A DNA stretch of 64,000 nucleotides from Aquipseudomonas alcaligenes MRY13-0052 (GCA_000474255.1 BATO01000013.1:46897-110896); one strand, 5' to 3'; positions 46,955-56,609 are shown, counted from the first letter of the stretch. A program made the numbers and translations. The notes: generated by a model not told the origin, from the letters alone.

Positions 46955-47791
46955 ATGAGTAAGCGCAAAACACTGGGTTTCGGTCTTGGCCTTCGCAGTG
47001 AGTATTACCAGCAGATTCTTGAACAGCGACCTGCGGTCGACTGGTTTGAGATCATTTCCGAGAATTACCTGGTGGGAGGCGGCAAGGCTCTCTACTTCCT
47101 CGATGCGATCGGCGAGCACTACCCCCTGGTGATGCACGGGGTGTCTCTTTCGATTGGCGGCTCACATGCCTTGGACATCGACTACCTACGACAGCTCAAG
47201 CAACTGGCAGATCGGGTGCAGCCTCAGTGGGTGTCTGATCACTTGTGCTGGAGTCGAGGCAACGCCCATCAACTTCACGATCTGCTGCCGCTGCCGTTTA
47301 CCCAGGAGAGCCTGCTGCATGTCGCGGCCCGGGTGCGCCTGGTGCAGGATGTTTTGGAGCGTCCCATCGTGCTGGAGAACGTTTCCTCCTACGTGCAGTG
47401 GACAACATCCAGCATGAGCGAGTCTCAGTTCCTCTCGGAGCTCAGTTACCTGACCGGGTGCGAGCTGCTTCTCGACGTGAACAACGTCTACGTCAGCTCG
47501 CGAAACCAGGGTTTCGACCCTTGGCAGTTCATCATGGAGTTGCCGCACGAGCGGATTCGGCAAATTCACCTGGCCGGGCACAGCGATTACGGGCAATACC
47601 TCATCGACACCCATGATCAGCCCATCGCTGATCCGGTTTGGTCTCTATACAGCAAGACGTTGAGCTACTTGGGCCCGACATCGACCTTGATCGAGCGGGA
47701 TGACCAGTTTCCGCCGCTGGAGGAGCTGCTGTCCGAATTAGCACATGCCCGTGCTATCGCCAAAGCTGTGATATCGGGGGCCATCCCTTGA
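46955..47791 (+). CDS. bufB: BufB multinuclear iron oxygenase (MNIO, DUF692)
   Basis: DUF692 TIM-barrel protein of 278 aa with the family metal ligands spread through the chain, including FEIISENY, HGVSLSIGG, SDHLCW, ENVSSY, LDVNNVYV, HLAGH and DTHDQPI. MNIO enzymes use two or three iron ions and oxygen to modify cysteines of small peptides. The neighbour BufA2 is the expected substrate. GGAG precedes ATG; the stop overlaps bufC by 4 bp. Confidence 0.92.
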   Translation: MSKRKTLGFGLGLRSEYYQQILEQRPAVDWFEIISENYLVGGGKALYFLDAIGEHYPLVMHGVSLSIGGSHALDIDYLRQLKQLADRVQPQWVSDHLCWSRGNAHQLHDLLPLPFTQESLLHVAARVRLVQDVLERPIVLENVSSYVQWTTSSMSESQFLSELSYLTGCELLLDVNNVYVSSRNQGFDPWQFIMELPHERIRQIHLAGHSDYGQYLIDTHDQPIADPVWSLYSKTLSYLGPTSTLIERDDQFPPLEELLSELAHARAIAKAVISGAIP

Positions 47792-48582
47792 GCCTGATCG
47801 CCGTACAGACTGCATTTGAAACTTACCTGACAGGTGACAGTGCCCTGCCCTCCAACGAACTTTTGGAGCAGATCCGAGGTAGCACAGCGCTGAGTGCTCT
47901 CGAAGGCCTGCAGATCTACCACAATGCTTACCGTTCGCGCCTGCTTGCGGTATTGCGAGAAGACTTCCCTGCCCTGCTTCACTGGATCGGCAACGAATCA
48001 TTCGAGCAGCTCGCACTGGCCTACTTGGCCGCCTGGCCACCACGACATTTCAGCATTCGCTGGCTGGGCGAGAAGCTGCCCGAGTTCATTGGCAGCTACG
48101 TCGAAGAACCCCAACTATCGCCGATGCGCGAACTCGCGGAGCTGGAGTGGGCATTTACACTGGCCTTCGACGCTCAGGATGTCGAAGCGCTTTCGCTGGA
48201 GACCATGAGTGATTTTTCGGCTGAAGACTGGATTTCACTCAGGGTTTCCCTGACTGCATCTGCCCGGTGGCTGCAGCTGCAGTACAACACGCTGGAGTTG
48301 TGGAAAGCCGCCAAGTCCGGCAGCTTGCTGCCTGATATTACCCGCCTGCCAACGAACCTAGCCTGTCTTGTTTGGCGTCATGAACTCGTCTGCCAGTACC
48401 GGAGCCTGGAGCCAGCGGAGGCTTCGGCATTGCAGTTTCTCATCGAGGGCGGATCGTTCGCTGAACTCTGCGAGTCGTTGAGCGCCACGCATGGCGAGCA
48501 AGCTCCCTTGCAAGCCGCGACCTGGTTGAAGTTGTGGGTCAACGACGGTTTGCTAAAGCGCGGCCAGCTATTACACGAATGA
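47788..48582 (+). CDS. bufC: BufC partner protein (DUF2063)
   Basis: This 264-aa protein has the DUF2063/HvfC-BufC N-terminal domain (residues ~1-105; LQIYHNAYRSRLLAVLREDFPALL), then a C-terminal winged-helix-like region. It recognises the precursor peptide and presents it to the MNIO. It overlaps bufB by 4 bp, so the two are co-translated. Confidence 0.88.
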   Translation: MSLIAVQTAFETYLTGDSALPSNELLEQIRGSTALSALEGLQIYHNAYRSRLLAVLREDFPALLHWIGNESFEQLALAYLAAWPPRHFSIRWLGEKLPEFIGSYVEEPQLSPMRELAELEWAFTLAFDAQDVEALSLETMSDFSAEDWISLRVSLTASARWLQLQYNTLELWKAAKSGSLLPDITRLPTNLACLVWRHELVCQYRSLEPAEASALQFLIEGGSFAELCESLSATHGEQAPLQAATWLKLWVNDGLLKRGQLLHE

Positions 48583-48632
48583 CCCGGAACCTTTAGGCTA
48601 GCGCTCTCTCTTTGGCCACTCCGAGCGCTTCT

Positions 48633-48947
48633 ATGACTCACCGCATCATTCATTTCAAACAGCAAGCCTTGCTTGACCCGGAGACCTATCAGGCAATGCT
48701 GGCCGACGGCGTTGGTCACTGGGAGCGGCTTGCAGGAGAAGTCGTCGGCATAGAAGACGAAAAAAGCCACGAGTTCGCTGCATTGAAAAGCCTGTTCAAG
48801 CGCAAGCGGTACTCCTATGACACGCTGGAAATGCGCGAGCCAGGCGATCACTCAAACTGGCTTCGCGGCCGAGATGGTTCAGAAGGTATGACCAACGAGG
48901 TCACCAGTATCCCAGGGCTAAAAGAGCTCTCAGAACTGGAGATTTAG
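48633..48947 (+). CDS. Uncharacterised small cytoplasmic protein at the end of the bufferin operon
   Basis: This 104-aa charged protein has no signal peptide, membrane segment or cysteine. It lies 50 bp after bufC in the same direction and may be co-transcribed. The frame opens at TTG 48612, but ATG 48633 is the likelier start. I do not recognise the family; its link to copper is by position only. Confidence 0.5.
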   Translation: MTHRIIHFKQQALLDPETYQAMLADGVGHWERLAGEVVGIEDEKSHEFAALKSLFKRKRYSYDTLEMREPGDHSNWLRGRDGSEGMTNEVTSIPGLKELSELEI

Positions 48948-48966
48948 TGGGATAGCAGGTCAGCGC

Positions 48967-49167
48967 TCAAGCGCTGACCTGGGCCGAATAGCCAAGCTCC
49001 TGGATGAGTTCGCGGATCGATTCGGCACTTTCTGTGCTCTCAACGGTGACCTTGCCGGCCGCTCGATCCACTTCTACTCGTGCATCCTGATCCAGAGCTT
49101 GAATGGCCTTCGTGATTTTGCTCACGCAACTGCCACAGCCCATCCCCGCAACACTCAGACTAAACAT
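48967..49167 (-). CDS. copZ: CopZ-like HMA-domain copper chaperone
   Basis: This 66-aa protein is a single heavy-metal-associated domain with MGCGSC (MxCxxC, residues 9-14) and beta-alpha-beta-beta-alpha-beta pattern. It carries Cu(I) to P-type ATPases in the cytoplasm. The frame is open to 49242, but ATG 49167 with an AGG upstream matches family length. A MerR/CueR-type promoter lies directly upstream. Confidence 0.88.
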   Translation of the reverse strand: MFSLSVAGMGCGSCVSKITKAIQALDQDARVEVDRAAGKVTVESTESAESIRELIQELGYSAQVSA

Positions 49168-49211
49168 GTCTTTCACCTCATTTCGTCCGCGGCTCAAGTT
49201 ACCGCACGGAC

Positions 49212-49242
49212 AGCATCGACCTTGACACGATGGCAAGGTCAA
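49212..49242 (-). promoter_or_regulatory. CueR-type (MerR-family) promoter of copZ
   Basis: On the minus strand: -35 TTGACC (49237-49242), a 19-bp spacer and -10 GATGCT (49212-49217). The dyad GACCTTG...CAAGGTC (49218-49240) has perfect 7-bp arms. The overlong 19-bp spacer plus dyad is the hallmark of MerR-family activation, and ACCTTG arms match CueR. No cueR gene lies in the window. Confidence 0.75.
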
Positions 49243-49264
49243 GCCCGTAAGCGCTACAAAAGGA

Positions 49265-50692
49265 TCAGCCGTTTACCACGGGCGTAAGGATGGGGGTTGG
49301 TGAACACACCACGACATGCCTTGCGCCCCTCGTCAGTGCGACGTATAGATTCTGGGGGGTCATAAGCTCAGGATGCAGGACAACCGAGACATCCGCCTCC
49401 AGCCCCTTGAGAAGTAATGTGCTGCCTACAGAGCGTCTTGCGATCGGTCGGGCAAGGTGTCTATTGCGCTCTCGCGCTTGAATGGCTGCACTCAGAAAGT
49501 CGGCAGCACCTCCCACCACCGCTTGCATTGCAGACCGGCAGCAGTACAGAACCTCCGGTCGGTATACACGTGCCCCGTGCTGCTCAGCGAGCGTATCGAT
49601 CACACGGAGCGCTTGCCCCAATGTTGGCGCTGCTACGAAATCGATCGCCGCAGCCTCGGCCGCGGTCGGAGGCGTTCGGGCCCTTCCTGCACGCAGCGAC
49701 TCCACGCGCGTTCGCAGGTTTGCTGCACCTACCCCCGTCATTACGCTGGAAGCAAACTCCACAAGTTGTGCCAGAGCATTGGCACCCTGCAAGTCAAAGT
49801 TCCTAGCGAAGTTGACGAGATCTCTCAGGTCGACGGCTTCTACGGCCATGGCACCGGGTGTCTGGCTCGTGAGCTGATGGCGACCTTGCACGTTGATGGA
49901 GTCCCCGATGATGAGGACGCTGCCCTGAGCGTTGGGAGCTTCGGTTCTCGCGGCCACCAGTCGCTGCTGAACTTCGGTTCCGGCGTTTAGCTGCACCCAA
50001 CGCACTTCTGCTGGAGCCGTGCGCAGATCCACCGGCTGACCAGCTTGAAGTTGCTGCCGTATGGCGAGCAGCCACTGCCCGAGGTTCTCAGCTCCAGCCA
50101 GCCGCCAGCGCCACGGTATCCTCAACTCTCCCGCTGCGGGAAACAGGGGTTGCACCTCATTCGCCCAATGCACCAGTCGATTGCCACGGAAGCTGAATAT
50201 GGCTTGCATCGGGTCACCGAGCACGCAGGTCGGAAGCACCTGGGCCAAACCAGACACGATGGCGTGCTGGACGACGTTGCAGTCTTGGTACTCGTCGACA
50301 AGCAACCGTGCATAGGTGGCGCGAAGGGGCTGAGCGAGGTGACCGGCCTGCAACAACTGCATGGCGGCCTCCCGAATTGCCGGGTAGTCAGTATTGGGTT
50401 GATGCAGCTGTAGGATCTGCGGGTTATGGCCGCTTCGCGCTGGGAACTTAGCGATCAGGCGCATCGAGAATCCGTCAATGGTGGAGACTCGATATGCGGA
50501 GTTAGGAACACCGGCTCGTCTCAGGCGCGCCCGTAAGGCCGCAACGCCGGCGTTCGTATGTGTCAAGACGAGGATGGGTTTGCTCTGCGTATGCGCGATG
50601 AGCGTCTCGGCAATCAATTGCGTTTTTCCACAACCTGCGGGGGCCGTTATGGAGCCACGCTCGATAGCGAAAAGATCAATCTCAGGGGGCAC
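49265..50692 (-). CDS. gajB: GajB-like UvrD-type helicase (Gabija copy 2)
   Basis: SF1 helicase of about 475 aa, close to the usual GajB length. Motifs: Walker A APAGCGKTQ, Ia LTHTNAG, II LLVDEYQDCN, III GDPMQAIFSFRG, IV IPWRWR, and VI-like LYVALTRGARH. GTG 50692 overlaps the nuclease gene by 11 bp; the longer frame to 50776 is a shadow of that gene. It is more compact than copy 1 at 21.6 kb and clearly diverged from it, so the two pairs are not a recent duplication. Confidence 0.78.
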   Translation of the reverse strand: MPPEIDLFAIERGSITAPAGCGKTQLIAETLIAHTQSKPILVLTHTNAGVAALRARLRRAGVPNSAYRVSTIDGFSMRLIAKFPARSGHNPQILQLHQPNTDYPAIREAAMQLLQAGHLAQPLRATYARLLVDEYQDCNVVQHAIVSGLAQVLPTCVLGDPMQAIFSFRGNRLVHWANEVQPLFPAAGELRIPWRWRLAGAENLGQWLLAIRQQLQAGQPVDLRTAPAEVRWVQLNAGTEVQQRLVAARTEAPNAQGSVLIIGDSINVQGRHQLTSQTPGAMAVEAVDLRDLVNFARNFDLQGANALAQLVEFASSVMTGVGAANLRTRVESLRAGRARTPPTAAEAAAIDFVAAPTLGQALRVIDTLAEQHGARVYRPEVLYCCRSAMQAVVGGAADFLSAAIQARERNRHLARPIARRSVGSTLLLKGLEADVSVVLHPELMTPQNLYVALTRGARHVVVCSPTPILTPVVNG

Positions 50693-52409
50693 TTGTAAAC
50701 GTCCAGAGCTGATTCGTGACTGCCATGAAGCCCGGTTCGGCGTTCTGTAAAGACGGACCGACGATGTCCCTTGCAACCTCCTGATAGGTTGTCAGCGACT
50801 TGAACCAGCCGCTGTTGCGGATACGGGATGCGGTTCCCAGCAGCTCTCGTCTCTCAGGTGAGTACCCATCCACGAGTCGCTTGGCTCGGATATCGTTCAG
50901 CGTCACGCGGCCTTGGGACTTCGTCTGAATGTGTGCGTTCATCAGCTCTGCACCCACTATTGTTTCGGCTTTCGCCAGAAGTGCATCGAGTGCTTGCTCA
51001 CTGAGATGGCGGAAGATCTCGTCCTCCAACGTGAGGCCTGGTCGCCATGTAAGAATTTGCCCGCCGGCGGCCAAGAATGCTTCAGCGAGCCCCGCGGTCG
51101 AAGGCTTGTCGGCATCTACAAAAACCATCACGCGGTAACCCAAGTTCAGAAGTGCTGTTCCCCGGATAAGACTGTTATCGGGGCTTCCCCCGCCGGCGTC
51201 CACATACGCGCCGCCATGGGCCAGGAATGAGGTAGCGCCAAGACTGACCCACCATTGGTCAAGGCCACGCGCGAAGCCAACCTCGCTGGCCCCCTCGCAA
51301 ACGATGATGGATTTGGCGAGGAATGCTTCGGGGTCCTTCCGAAGGGTACTTTGTACCTCGTTGGCTTCCCCAGCTGGCATAACACTGTGGCGCTGAGGTG
51401 CTGACCGAACAACGAATAACTGGCTGCCGGACAGCTCGCGCAGCGCGACCGGCGAGTGCGTCGTCATGAACACTTGCAACGGAGCGGCAGCGTCCTTTGC
51501 ACCCAGCGAGTCCAGGAATCGCATGAGCCGATGAGGTTCAAGCCCGTATTCCACCTCATCAACCAGGGCAATTGGCGCGGCGCTGGCCGCAGCCCTTTGA
51601 AGCCCTGCCACTAGCAAGCGTGACGAGCCCGTGCCAAGGGAGCGCAGCGGAATACCTGTTTCACTGTGCAGCGCGATCGCCCCCTCGCCAATCGACACAG
51701 AATGTGCGTCAAGGAGCGCCTGAGGCATAGCCCCGACCGAAACGCCAAGATGCTGTGCTGTGCGTTGCACGACCTCAAGCGTCTGGGTCAGATGTTCGGC
51801 TGCTTGATTGCCAAAGTTCGCTCTTGCTTGCCTAGCGGCGCGCGCCAGTTCAGCACCAAGCTCGGCGCGCTCATCGGTAAGTCGATTGAGCACTGAGCCA
51901 CGACTCCACGACAGGTTCGAGCTCGCAAAGCTGCCGATACGGGCGGGCGCTAGTGCCGCTCGTTCTTTCCAGGGAAGAGTGCGTTCAAGTTGCTGCTGCT
52001 CCGCGCGCTCGGAGAAAAGTGTCCAAACAGGCTCCAAATCGGCACCAACTTGCAGACGCAAGGTGATGACGGTCTCCAGCCCCGCTCGCGGTTCGTCTTC
52101 GACTTCCCCCGTACCGGGATGGAATCCACGCAAGAACTCGCCGTAGACATCGATATCCATCAGCGATAACGGCAGATCGCCAAGCGCCACGCTGATGGTG
52201 ATGGGTACATCGACGTTTAATGCGAAGAAGTCCATGTCGCCGAACGTGCCGCCTCGGCGGGCGCCGACGCAAAGGTCAATCGCGTCCAGGATGCTGGACT
52301 TCCCACTGTCACCCGGACCAATGAGGCAGTTAATTCCGGGGGCCGGCACCCAGTCGAGCGCCTGGATAGACCGGAAGTTGCTAATTTGCAGTCGGCGAAT
52401 GCGGGCCAC
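50682..52409 (-). CDS. gajA: GajA-like OLD-family ATPase/Toprim endonuclease (Gabija copy 2)
   Basis: This 575-aa protein has the typical GajA length. Walker A is GPGDSGKS (31-38), Walker B IALVDEVEYGLEPH, switch His MTTHSP, Toprim acidic residue in IIVCEGASE, and DxD in VFVDADKPS. It forms a pair with the overlapping helicase. The pair lies in the same direction as the copper ATPase operon, 186 bp downstream of it. A perfect palindrome TACCGTACGGTA (52519-52530) lies 110 bp upstream and may be an operator. Confidence 0.78.
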   Translation of the reverse strand: MARIRRLQISNFRSIQALDWVPAPGINCLIGPGDSGKSSILDAIDLCVGARRGGTFGDMDFFALNVDVPITISVALGDLPLSLMDIDVYGEFLRGFHPGTGEVEDEPRAGLETVITLRLQVGADLEPVWTLFSERAEQQQLERTLPWKERAALAPARIGSFASSNLSWSRGSVLNRLTDERAELGAELARAARQARANFGNQAAEHLTQTLEVVQRTAQHLGVSVGAMPQALLDAHSVSIGEGAIALHSETGIPLRSLGTGSSRLLVAGLQRAAASAAPIALVDEVEYGLEPHRLMRFLDSLGAKDAAAPLQVFMTTHSPVALRELSGSQLFVVRSAPQRHSVMPAGEANEVQSTLRKDPEAFLAKSIIVCEGASEVGFARGLDQWWVSLGATSFLAHGGAYVDAGGGSPDNSLIRGTALLNLGYRVMVFVDADKPSTAGLAEAFLAAGGQILTWRPGLTLEDEIFRHLSEQALDALLAKAETIVGAELMNAHIQTKSQGRVTLNDIRAKRLVDGYSPERRELLGTASRIRNSGWFKSLTTYQEVARDIVGPSLQNAEPGFMAVTNQLWTFTSAP

Positions 52410-52518
52410 GGAGAATCCTCATGGGGTAACGACTGTCAGTCTCCTACTCGCAGCGGGAACGATCCATAGAACGTCCCCTCGTCATCAGGTGATGCGACTG
52501 ATAGGTCAAGTTGCAAGC

Positions 52519-52530
52519 TACCGTACGGTA
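52519..52530 (-). promoter_or_regulatory. Palindrome upstream of Gabija copy 2
   Basis: TACCGTACGGTA is a perfect 12-bp palindrome within the 186-bp gap between the copper ATPase gene and gajA copy 2. It is a candidate operator; no cognate regulator is encoded next to it. Confidence 0.3.
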
Positions 52531-52595
52531 TTTTCCGGTCAGATGCGCATTTAAAAAATCGCCCTGCAGGTAGGCACATCGTCTTGTCTAGCAGA

Positions 52596-54965
52596 CTAGC
52601 CAACGTCCGTTGCTTTCAACCTAAGCGCATTGAAAACCACCGAGGCTGAACTGACGCTCATTGCCAGAGCAGCGATCAAGGGCGACAGAAGATGTCCTGT
52701 CAGCGGATACAGCAGCCCGGCCGCTAGCGGGATTCCCATCGCGTTGTAGAGGAATGCAAAGGCAAGGTTCTGCCTCATGTTCTTCACCGTGGCCACCGAC
52801 AAGGTGCGCGCCCGCAGGATGCCCATCAGGTCTCCCTTGACCAGGGTCACTTGGGCGCTGTTCATCGCCACGTCGGTGCCCGTGCCCATAGCGATGCCTA
52901 CGTCGGCCCTGGCCAAGGCCGGCGCATCGTTGATGCCGTCGCCCGCCATGGCAACACGCCGGCCATAGCTCTGCAGTTCGGCGACTAATTTCTCCTTGTC
53001 CTGCGGTTTCACCTCGCCATGCACCTCCTCGATGCCTAACTGCTTCGCCACGGCTCTTGCTGTGGTGAGGCCATCGCCAGTGGCCATGATGACCTTCACG
53101 TCAGCGTTCTGGAGTTGAGCAACAGCCTGTTGGGAGGTCGGTTTGATTGGATCGGAAACGGCCAGGAGACCCGCCAGGCGACCATCGACGGCCAGATAGA
53201 TGATGCTGATGCCCTCCAGGCGCAGTTGCTCTGCACGGTTACGCAGCGGAGTAATATCGACGCCCGCCTCCTCCATCAACGCTGTGTTCCCAAGCTGCAG
53301 TTGATGGCCATCGACCTGTCCGCGTACACCAATACCTGAGCCAGATTCGAAGGTCTCCGGTTTCACCAGGGCAAGACCCTGTTCACGCGCATGATCGACA
53401 ATGGCATGCGCCAGCGGATGCTCGCTGCCCTGGTCCAGGCTTGCGGCCAAGCGCAGAACCTCGACCGAGTCGAACGGCCCGGTTCCCTCTGCACTATGAA
53501 AGGCCGGCCGCCCCTGCGTCAGTGTCCCGGTCTTGTCGACGATCAAGGTGTCGATTTTGCAGAGGTTCTCGATAGCGCTGGCATCGCGGAACAACACACC
53601 GCTGCTGGCGGCCTTGCCGGTCGCGACCATGACCGACATCGGCGTTGCCAAGCCCAGGGCGCATGGGCAGGCAATGATCAGTACGGCCACAGCGTTGATC
53701 AGGCCAAATACCCAACCTGATTCCGGCCCGAACACCCCCCAGCCAAAAAATGTCAGGATCGCGATCAGGATCACCCCCACCACGAAATACCCTGCCACGG
53801 CATCGGCCATACGCTGCATGGGCGCCTTGGAACGCTGGGCCTTAGCCACCATCTGGACGATCTGCGACAACATGGTTTCGGCGCCCACCTTCTGCGCTTC
53901 CATCACCAGGCTGCCGTGGGTGTTCAGGGTGGCACCGATGAGGGTATCCCCTGCCCGCTTGGTGACGGGCACCGGCTCGCCGGTGAGCATCGACTCGTCG
54001 ACAGCGCTCTCGCCCTCCAGCACGGTGCCATCCACCGGGACTTTTTCGCCCGGCCGGACACGCAAGTGGTCACCCTGATGGACGTGGGTCAGCGGAATAT
54101 CTTCTTCCTGGCCGTCAGGCCTGATGCGCCGGGCAGTCTTGGGGGCCAATCCCAGCAGTGACTTAATGGCGGCAGAGGTCTGCGAGCGGGCTTTGAGTTC
54201 GAGCATCTGGCCCAACAGCGTGAGCGAGATGATCACCGCGGCGGCCTCGAAGTAGACGCCGATGCGTCCATCCTGAACGAAGGCCGCCGGGAACCACTGC
54301 GGCACCAGGGTGGCTGCCACGCTGTAGAGGTAGGCGGCTGCAGTTCCTAATCCGATCAGGGTCCACATATTAGGGCTGCGTTGCCGGATGGAGTCTATTC
54401 CGCGAGTGAAAAATACCCAGCCACCCCAAAGCGTCACGGGCGTTGCCAGAACCAGCTCAACCCAGTTCTGGGATGTTCCATGGAACAGCTGCAAGGAATG
54501 ACCAGCCATCGCCAGCACGGTCACGATGACGGTCAATGGCAGGGTCCACCAGAACCGTCGCGAAAAGTCTTTCAGCTCCGGATTTTCTTCGTCCTCCAGC
54601 TCTGGAATGACGGGTTCGAGCGTCATCCCACAGATCGGGCAGTTGCCAGGGCTCGGTTGGCGAATCTCGGGATGCATCGGGCAGGTGTATTCAGCCCCCA
54701 GTCCTGCCTGAGTTGAGTACTCTGGCGGAGCGGCATGCTGGTGGTGCCCGGCATGCGATTGATGGCTCATGTACTGATGAGGGGCTGCCTGGAACTTCTC
54801 CTGGCATTTTGTACTGCAGAACCGATAGGCCCTTCCCTCAAAGTTCTCCTGGTAAGGACTATCAGATTTGACCTCCATGCCACACACCGGATCGCGTGGG
54901 CTCTCTGGATGGCCGTGCGAGTGATGTGCATGGCCCTGGTCATGATGGCAGGAGGTCTTTTGCAT
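52596..54965 (-). CDS. Copper-translocating P1B-type ATPase with YHS and HMBD domains
   Basis: This 789-aa ATPase has a His-rich start, YHS domain (DPVCGMEV), heavy-metal-binding domain ([11 protein letters not shown]... CPICGM), membrane CPC motif (IACPCALG), TGEP, phosphorylation motif DKTGT, HP motif (SEHPLAH) and GDGINDAP. There is no classical MxCxxC domain; YHS/HMBD replace it, as in SilP/CopA2-like pumps. It exports Cu(I)/Ag(I) to the periplasm. It is preceded closely by DUF2933 and a cupredoxin gene in one operon with a CopR-like box. Confidence 0.93.
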   Translation of the reverse strand: MQKTSCHHDQGHAHHSHGHPESPRDPVCGMEVKSDSPYQENFEGRAYRFCSTKCQEKFQAAPHQYMSHQSHAGHHQHAAPPEYSTQAGLGAEYTCPMHPEIRQPSPGNCPICGMTLEPVIPELEDEENPELKDFSRRFWWTLPLTVIVTVLAMAGHSLQLFHGTSQNWVELVLATPVTLWGGWVFFTRGIDSIRQRSPNMWTLIGLGTAAAYLYSVAATLVPQWFPAAFVQDGRIGVYFEAAAVIISLTLLGQMLELKARSQTSAAIKSLLGLAPKTARRIRPDGQEEDIPLTHVHQGDHLRVRPGEKVPVDGTVLEGESAVDESMLTGEPVPVTKRAGDTLIGATLNTHGSLVMEAQKVGAETMLSQIVQMVAKAQRSKAPMQRMADAVAGYFVVGVILIAILTFFGWGVFGPESGWVFGLINAVAVLIIACPCALGLATPMSVMVATGKAASSGVLFRDASAIENLCKIDTLIVDKTGTLTQGRPAFHSAEGTGPFDSVEVLRLAASLDQGSEHPLAHAIVDHAREQGLALVKPETFESGSGIGVRGQVDGHQLQLGNTALMEEAGVDITPLRNRAEQLRLEGISIIYLAVDGRLAGLLAVSDPIKPTSQQAVAQLQNADVKVIMATGDGLTTARAVAKQLGIEEVHGEVKPQDKEKLVAELQSYGRRVAMAGDGINDAPALARADVGIAMGTGTDVAMNSAQVTLVKGDLMGILRARTLSVATVKNMRQNLAFAFLYNAMGIPLAAGLLYPLTGHLLSPLIAALAMSVSSASVVFNALRLKATDVG

Positions 54966-54970
54966 TCGAG

Positions 54971-55219
54971 TTACTTCCTATCCTCGTCCTTGGAAACTGC
55001 GGCTCCGCTGGAGTGGGAGTGCCCGCCATGATTGTGGCCAAACAGATGCATCAGCGGGCATAGCAGCAGGATGAGGTATGGCAAAGCCTGCGAAAGATGA
55101 CCGTAATGCTCGCGCGCGACATAGAAGATGCCGATTACGGCCAGCATGATCAGTGCGATGCCAATCTTGCTCTTCCAAAAAGGTGGTTCCGTAGTGCCAG
55201 TGTGGTGCGTGTGATCCAT
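54971..55219 (-). CDS. DUF2933 small membrane protein
   Basis: This 82-aa protein has two hydrophobic helices ([16 protein letters not shown] and [16 protein letters not shown]) and His-rich ends ([16 protein letters not shown]). DUF2933 proteins accompany copper P-type ATPases. They may bind metal at the inner membrane; exact role unknown. The gene ends 5 bp before the ATPase start. Confidence 0.8.
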   Translation of the reverse strand: MDHTHHTGTTEPPFWKSKIGIALIMLAVIGIFYVAREHYGHLSQALPYLILLLCPLMHLFGHNHGGHSHSSGAAVSKDEDRK

Positions 55220-55298
55220 GACAATAGCCTCGGTTCAATGACCATAGAATCAGCATAGGTTGCTCTAGCCAGGCAGAGTTGACGCGTATCAATGGAGT

Positions 55299-55832
55299 TC
55301 AGCGTACGGTCACCTTACCGACCATTCCCGACTGATAATGTCCAGGAACATTGCAGGCGAACTCCAGATCAGTAGCGTCGGAGAAGGTCCAGATCAGCTC
55401 TTCGCGTGCACCTGGCTCGACCAGAACGCTGTTGGGATCGTCGTGCTCCATGCCGACCATCTTCATGCCGCCCATGGCGTGGTCCATTTTGCTCATGTCA
55501 TGCGCTGCAGTCGGGGACAGCGTGCCGTTCTGAAACATCGCAGCCATCTCTTTCTGATGCGCAGCATGGGATGCCGCTTTGCCAAGGTTGAACTCGTGCA
55601 GCAGGGCTCCCTCGTTCAGCAGTACGAAGCGAACCGTCTCGCCCGCCTTGATTTCCATTGCCTTGGGTTCAAAGAAGATGTCCCCCATCCGGACTTCGAT
55701 GGTGCGATCTACTGCCTGACTGTCTCCCGGTTGCCCGATACTGTCTTTCTTGTGGCCCGGGCTGGCCAGCGCATTGGCAGCACTGAGCAGTAAACCAAGG
55801 GTGGTGATTATGAAAGCGGGTCTGAGTTTCAT
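55299..55832 (-). CDS. Periplasmic cupredoxin, copper cluster (copy 1)
   Basis: A 177-aa precursor with a signal peptide (FIITTLGLLLSAANALA) and a plastocyanin-like fold. A first copper ligand region is HEFNLGKAASH and the C-terminal type I loop is CNVPGHYQSGM. An internal His/Met insert (HDMSKMDHAMGGMKM) adds further metal sites. It is likely a periplasmic Cu carrier. First gene of the operon with DUF2933 and the ATPase; CopR-like box at 55910. Confidence 0.85.
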   Translation of the reverse strand: MKLRPAFIITTLGLLLSAANALASPGHKKDSIGQPGDSQAVDRTIEVRMGDIFFEPKAMEIKAGETVRFVLLNEGALLHEFNLGKAASHAAHQKEMAAMFQNGTLSPTAAHDMSKMDHAMGGMKMVGMEHDDPNSVLVEPGAREELIWTFSDATDLEFACNVPGHYQSGMVGKVTVR

Positions 55833-55909
55833 GGTGTGCCTCTGAGGTGTTGAGGAGGGATGAGTCCCGATGCTAATGAGGTGCAGCTGGCGGTACGCTG
55901 ACGTGAAAA

Positions 55910-55923
55910 CTACATCGCAGTAA
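55910..55923 (-). promoter_or_regulatory. Probable CopR box upstream of cupredoxin copy 1
   Basis: CTACATCGCAGTAA followed by GG, matching the shared TACA-N5-GTAAG pattern. It lies 78 bp before the start codon. Confidence 0.5.
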
Positions 55924-55979
55924 GGTTCGTCAGATCGGTGCTACCCAGCTCGCGGCCAACGGGTAGCACCGATGCCGGA

Positions 55980-56537
55980 CTAACGCAGAGCAAACTCACC
56001 GACCATCCCCGCCTGGTAATGCCCAGGCAATGTACAGGCGAAGCTCAAACTGCCCGCCTTAGGGAAGGTCCACACGAACTCTTTGGTTGTGCCGGGCTCG
56101 ACGAGAACCGCGTTCGGGTCGTCATGCTTGGCTTTGATGACTTCCGGATAGCCTGGAGGGTTGGAGTCTCCCGTGCCATAACGCTCATGCCAGACAATGC
56201 GCTCGGCCATGCCGGTCGGGGTCAGTGTGCCGTCCTTGAACAAGGACGCCATCTTGCGCTGGTGCTCCAGCTGGGACGCTGCCTGCCCGATGTTGAACTC
56301 GTGCATCAACGCGCCCTCGTTCTTCAGAACGAAGCGCACGGTTTCACCTGGCTTCACATCGATCGTTTTCTGGCTGTAGTTGATGTCGTCCATCTTTACC
56401 AAGATGGTACGAGTCGCTGGCGTCGCCTGGGCCTGCTGCCCAATGCCATTGCTACTGCCGCCGACCTCGGCAAATGCCGGAAAGGTGGTGCTGATGAACA
56501 GAGTGCTGATCAGCAGTTTAAGGGGTAAGCGTTTCAT
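55980..56537 (-). CDS. Periplasmic cupredoxin, copper cluster (copy 2)
   Basis: A 185-aa paralogue of the neighbouring cupredoxin with the same order of elements: signal peptide, VKPGETVRFVLKNEGALMHEFN, and C-terminal CTLPGHYQAGM. It lacks the Met-rich insert and instead has a YGTGDSNPPGYPEV loop. It has its own promoter region with a CopR-like box (56610). Tandem duplication followed by divergence is likely. Confidence 0.85.
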   Translation of the reverse strand: MKRLPLKLLISTLFISTTFPAFAEVGGSSNGIGQQAQATPATRTILVKMDDINYSQKTIDVKPGETVRFVLKNEGALMHEFNIGQAASQLEHQRKMASLFKDGTLTPTGMAERIVWHERYGTGDSNPPGYPEVIKAKHDDPNAVLVEPGTTKEFVWTFPKAGSLSFACTLPGHYQAGMVGEFALR

Positions 56538-56609
56538 GGTGAGACCTCGCGATGGGTGCTGGAAATCTCATGCTATTCCCCGCTTGCTGCCAGGCCGCTG
56601 ACCCCAGAA

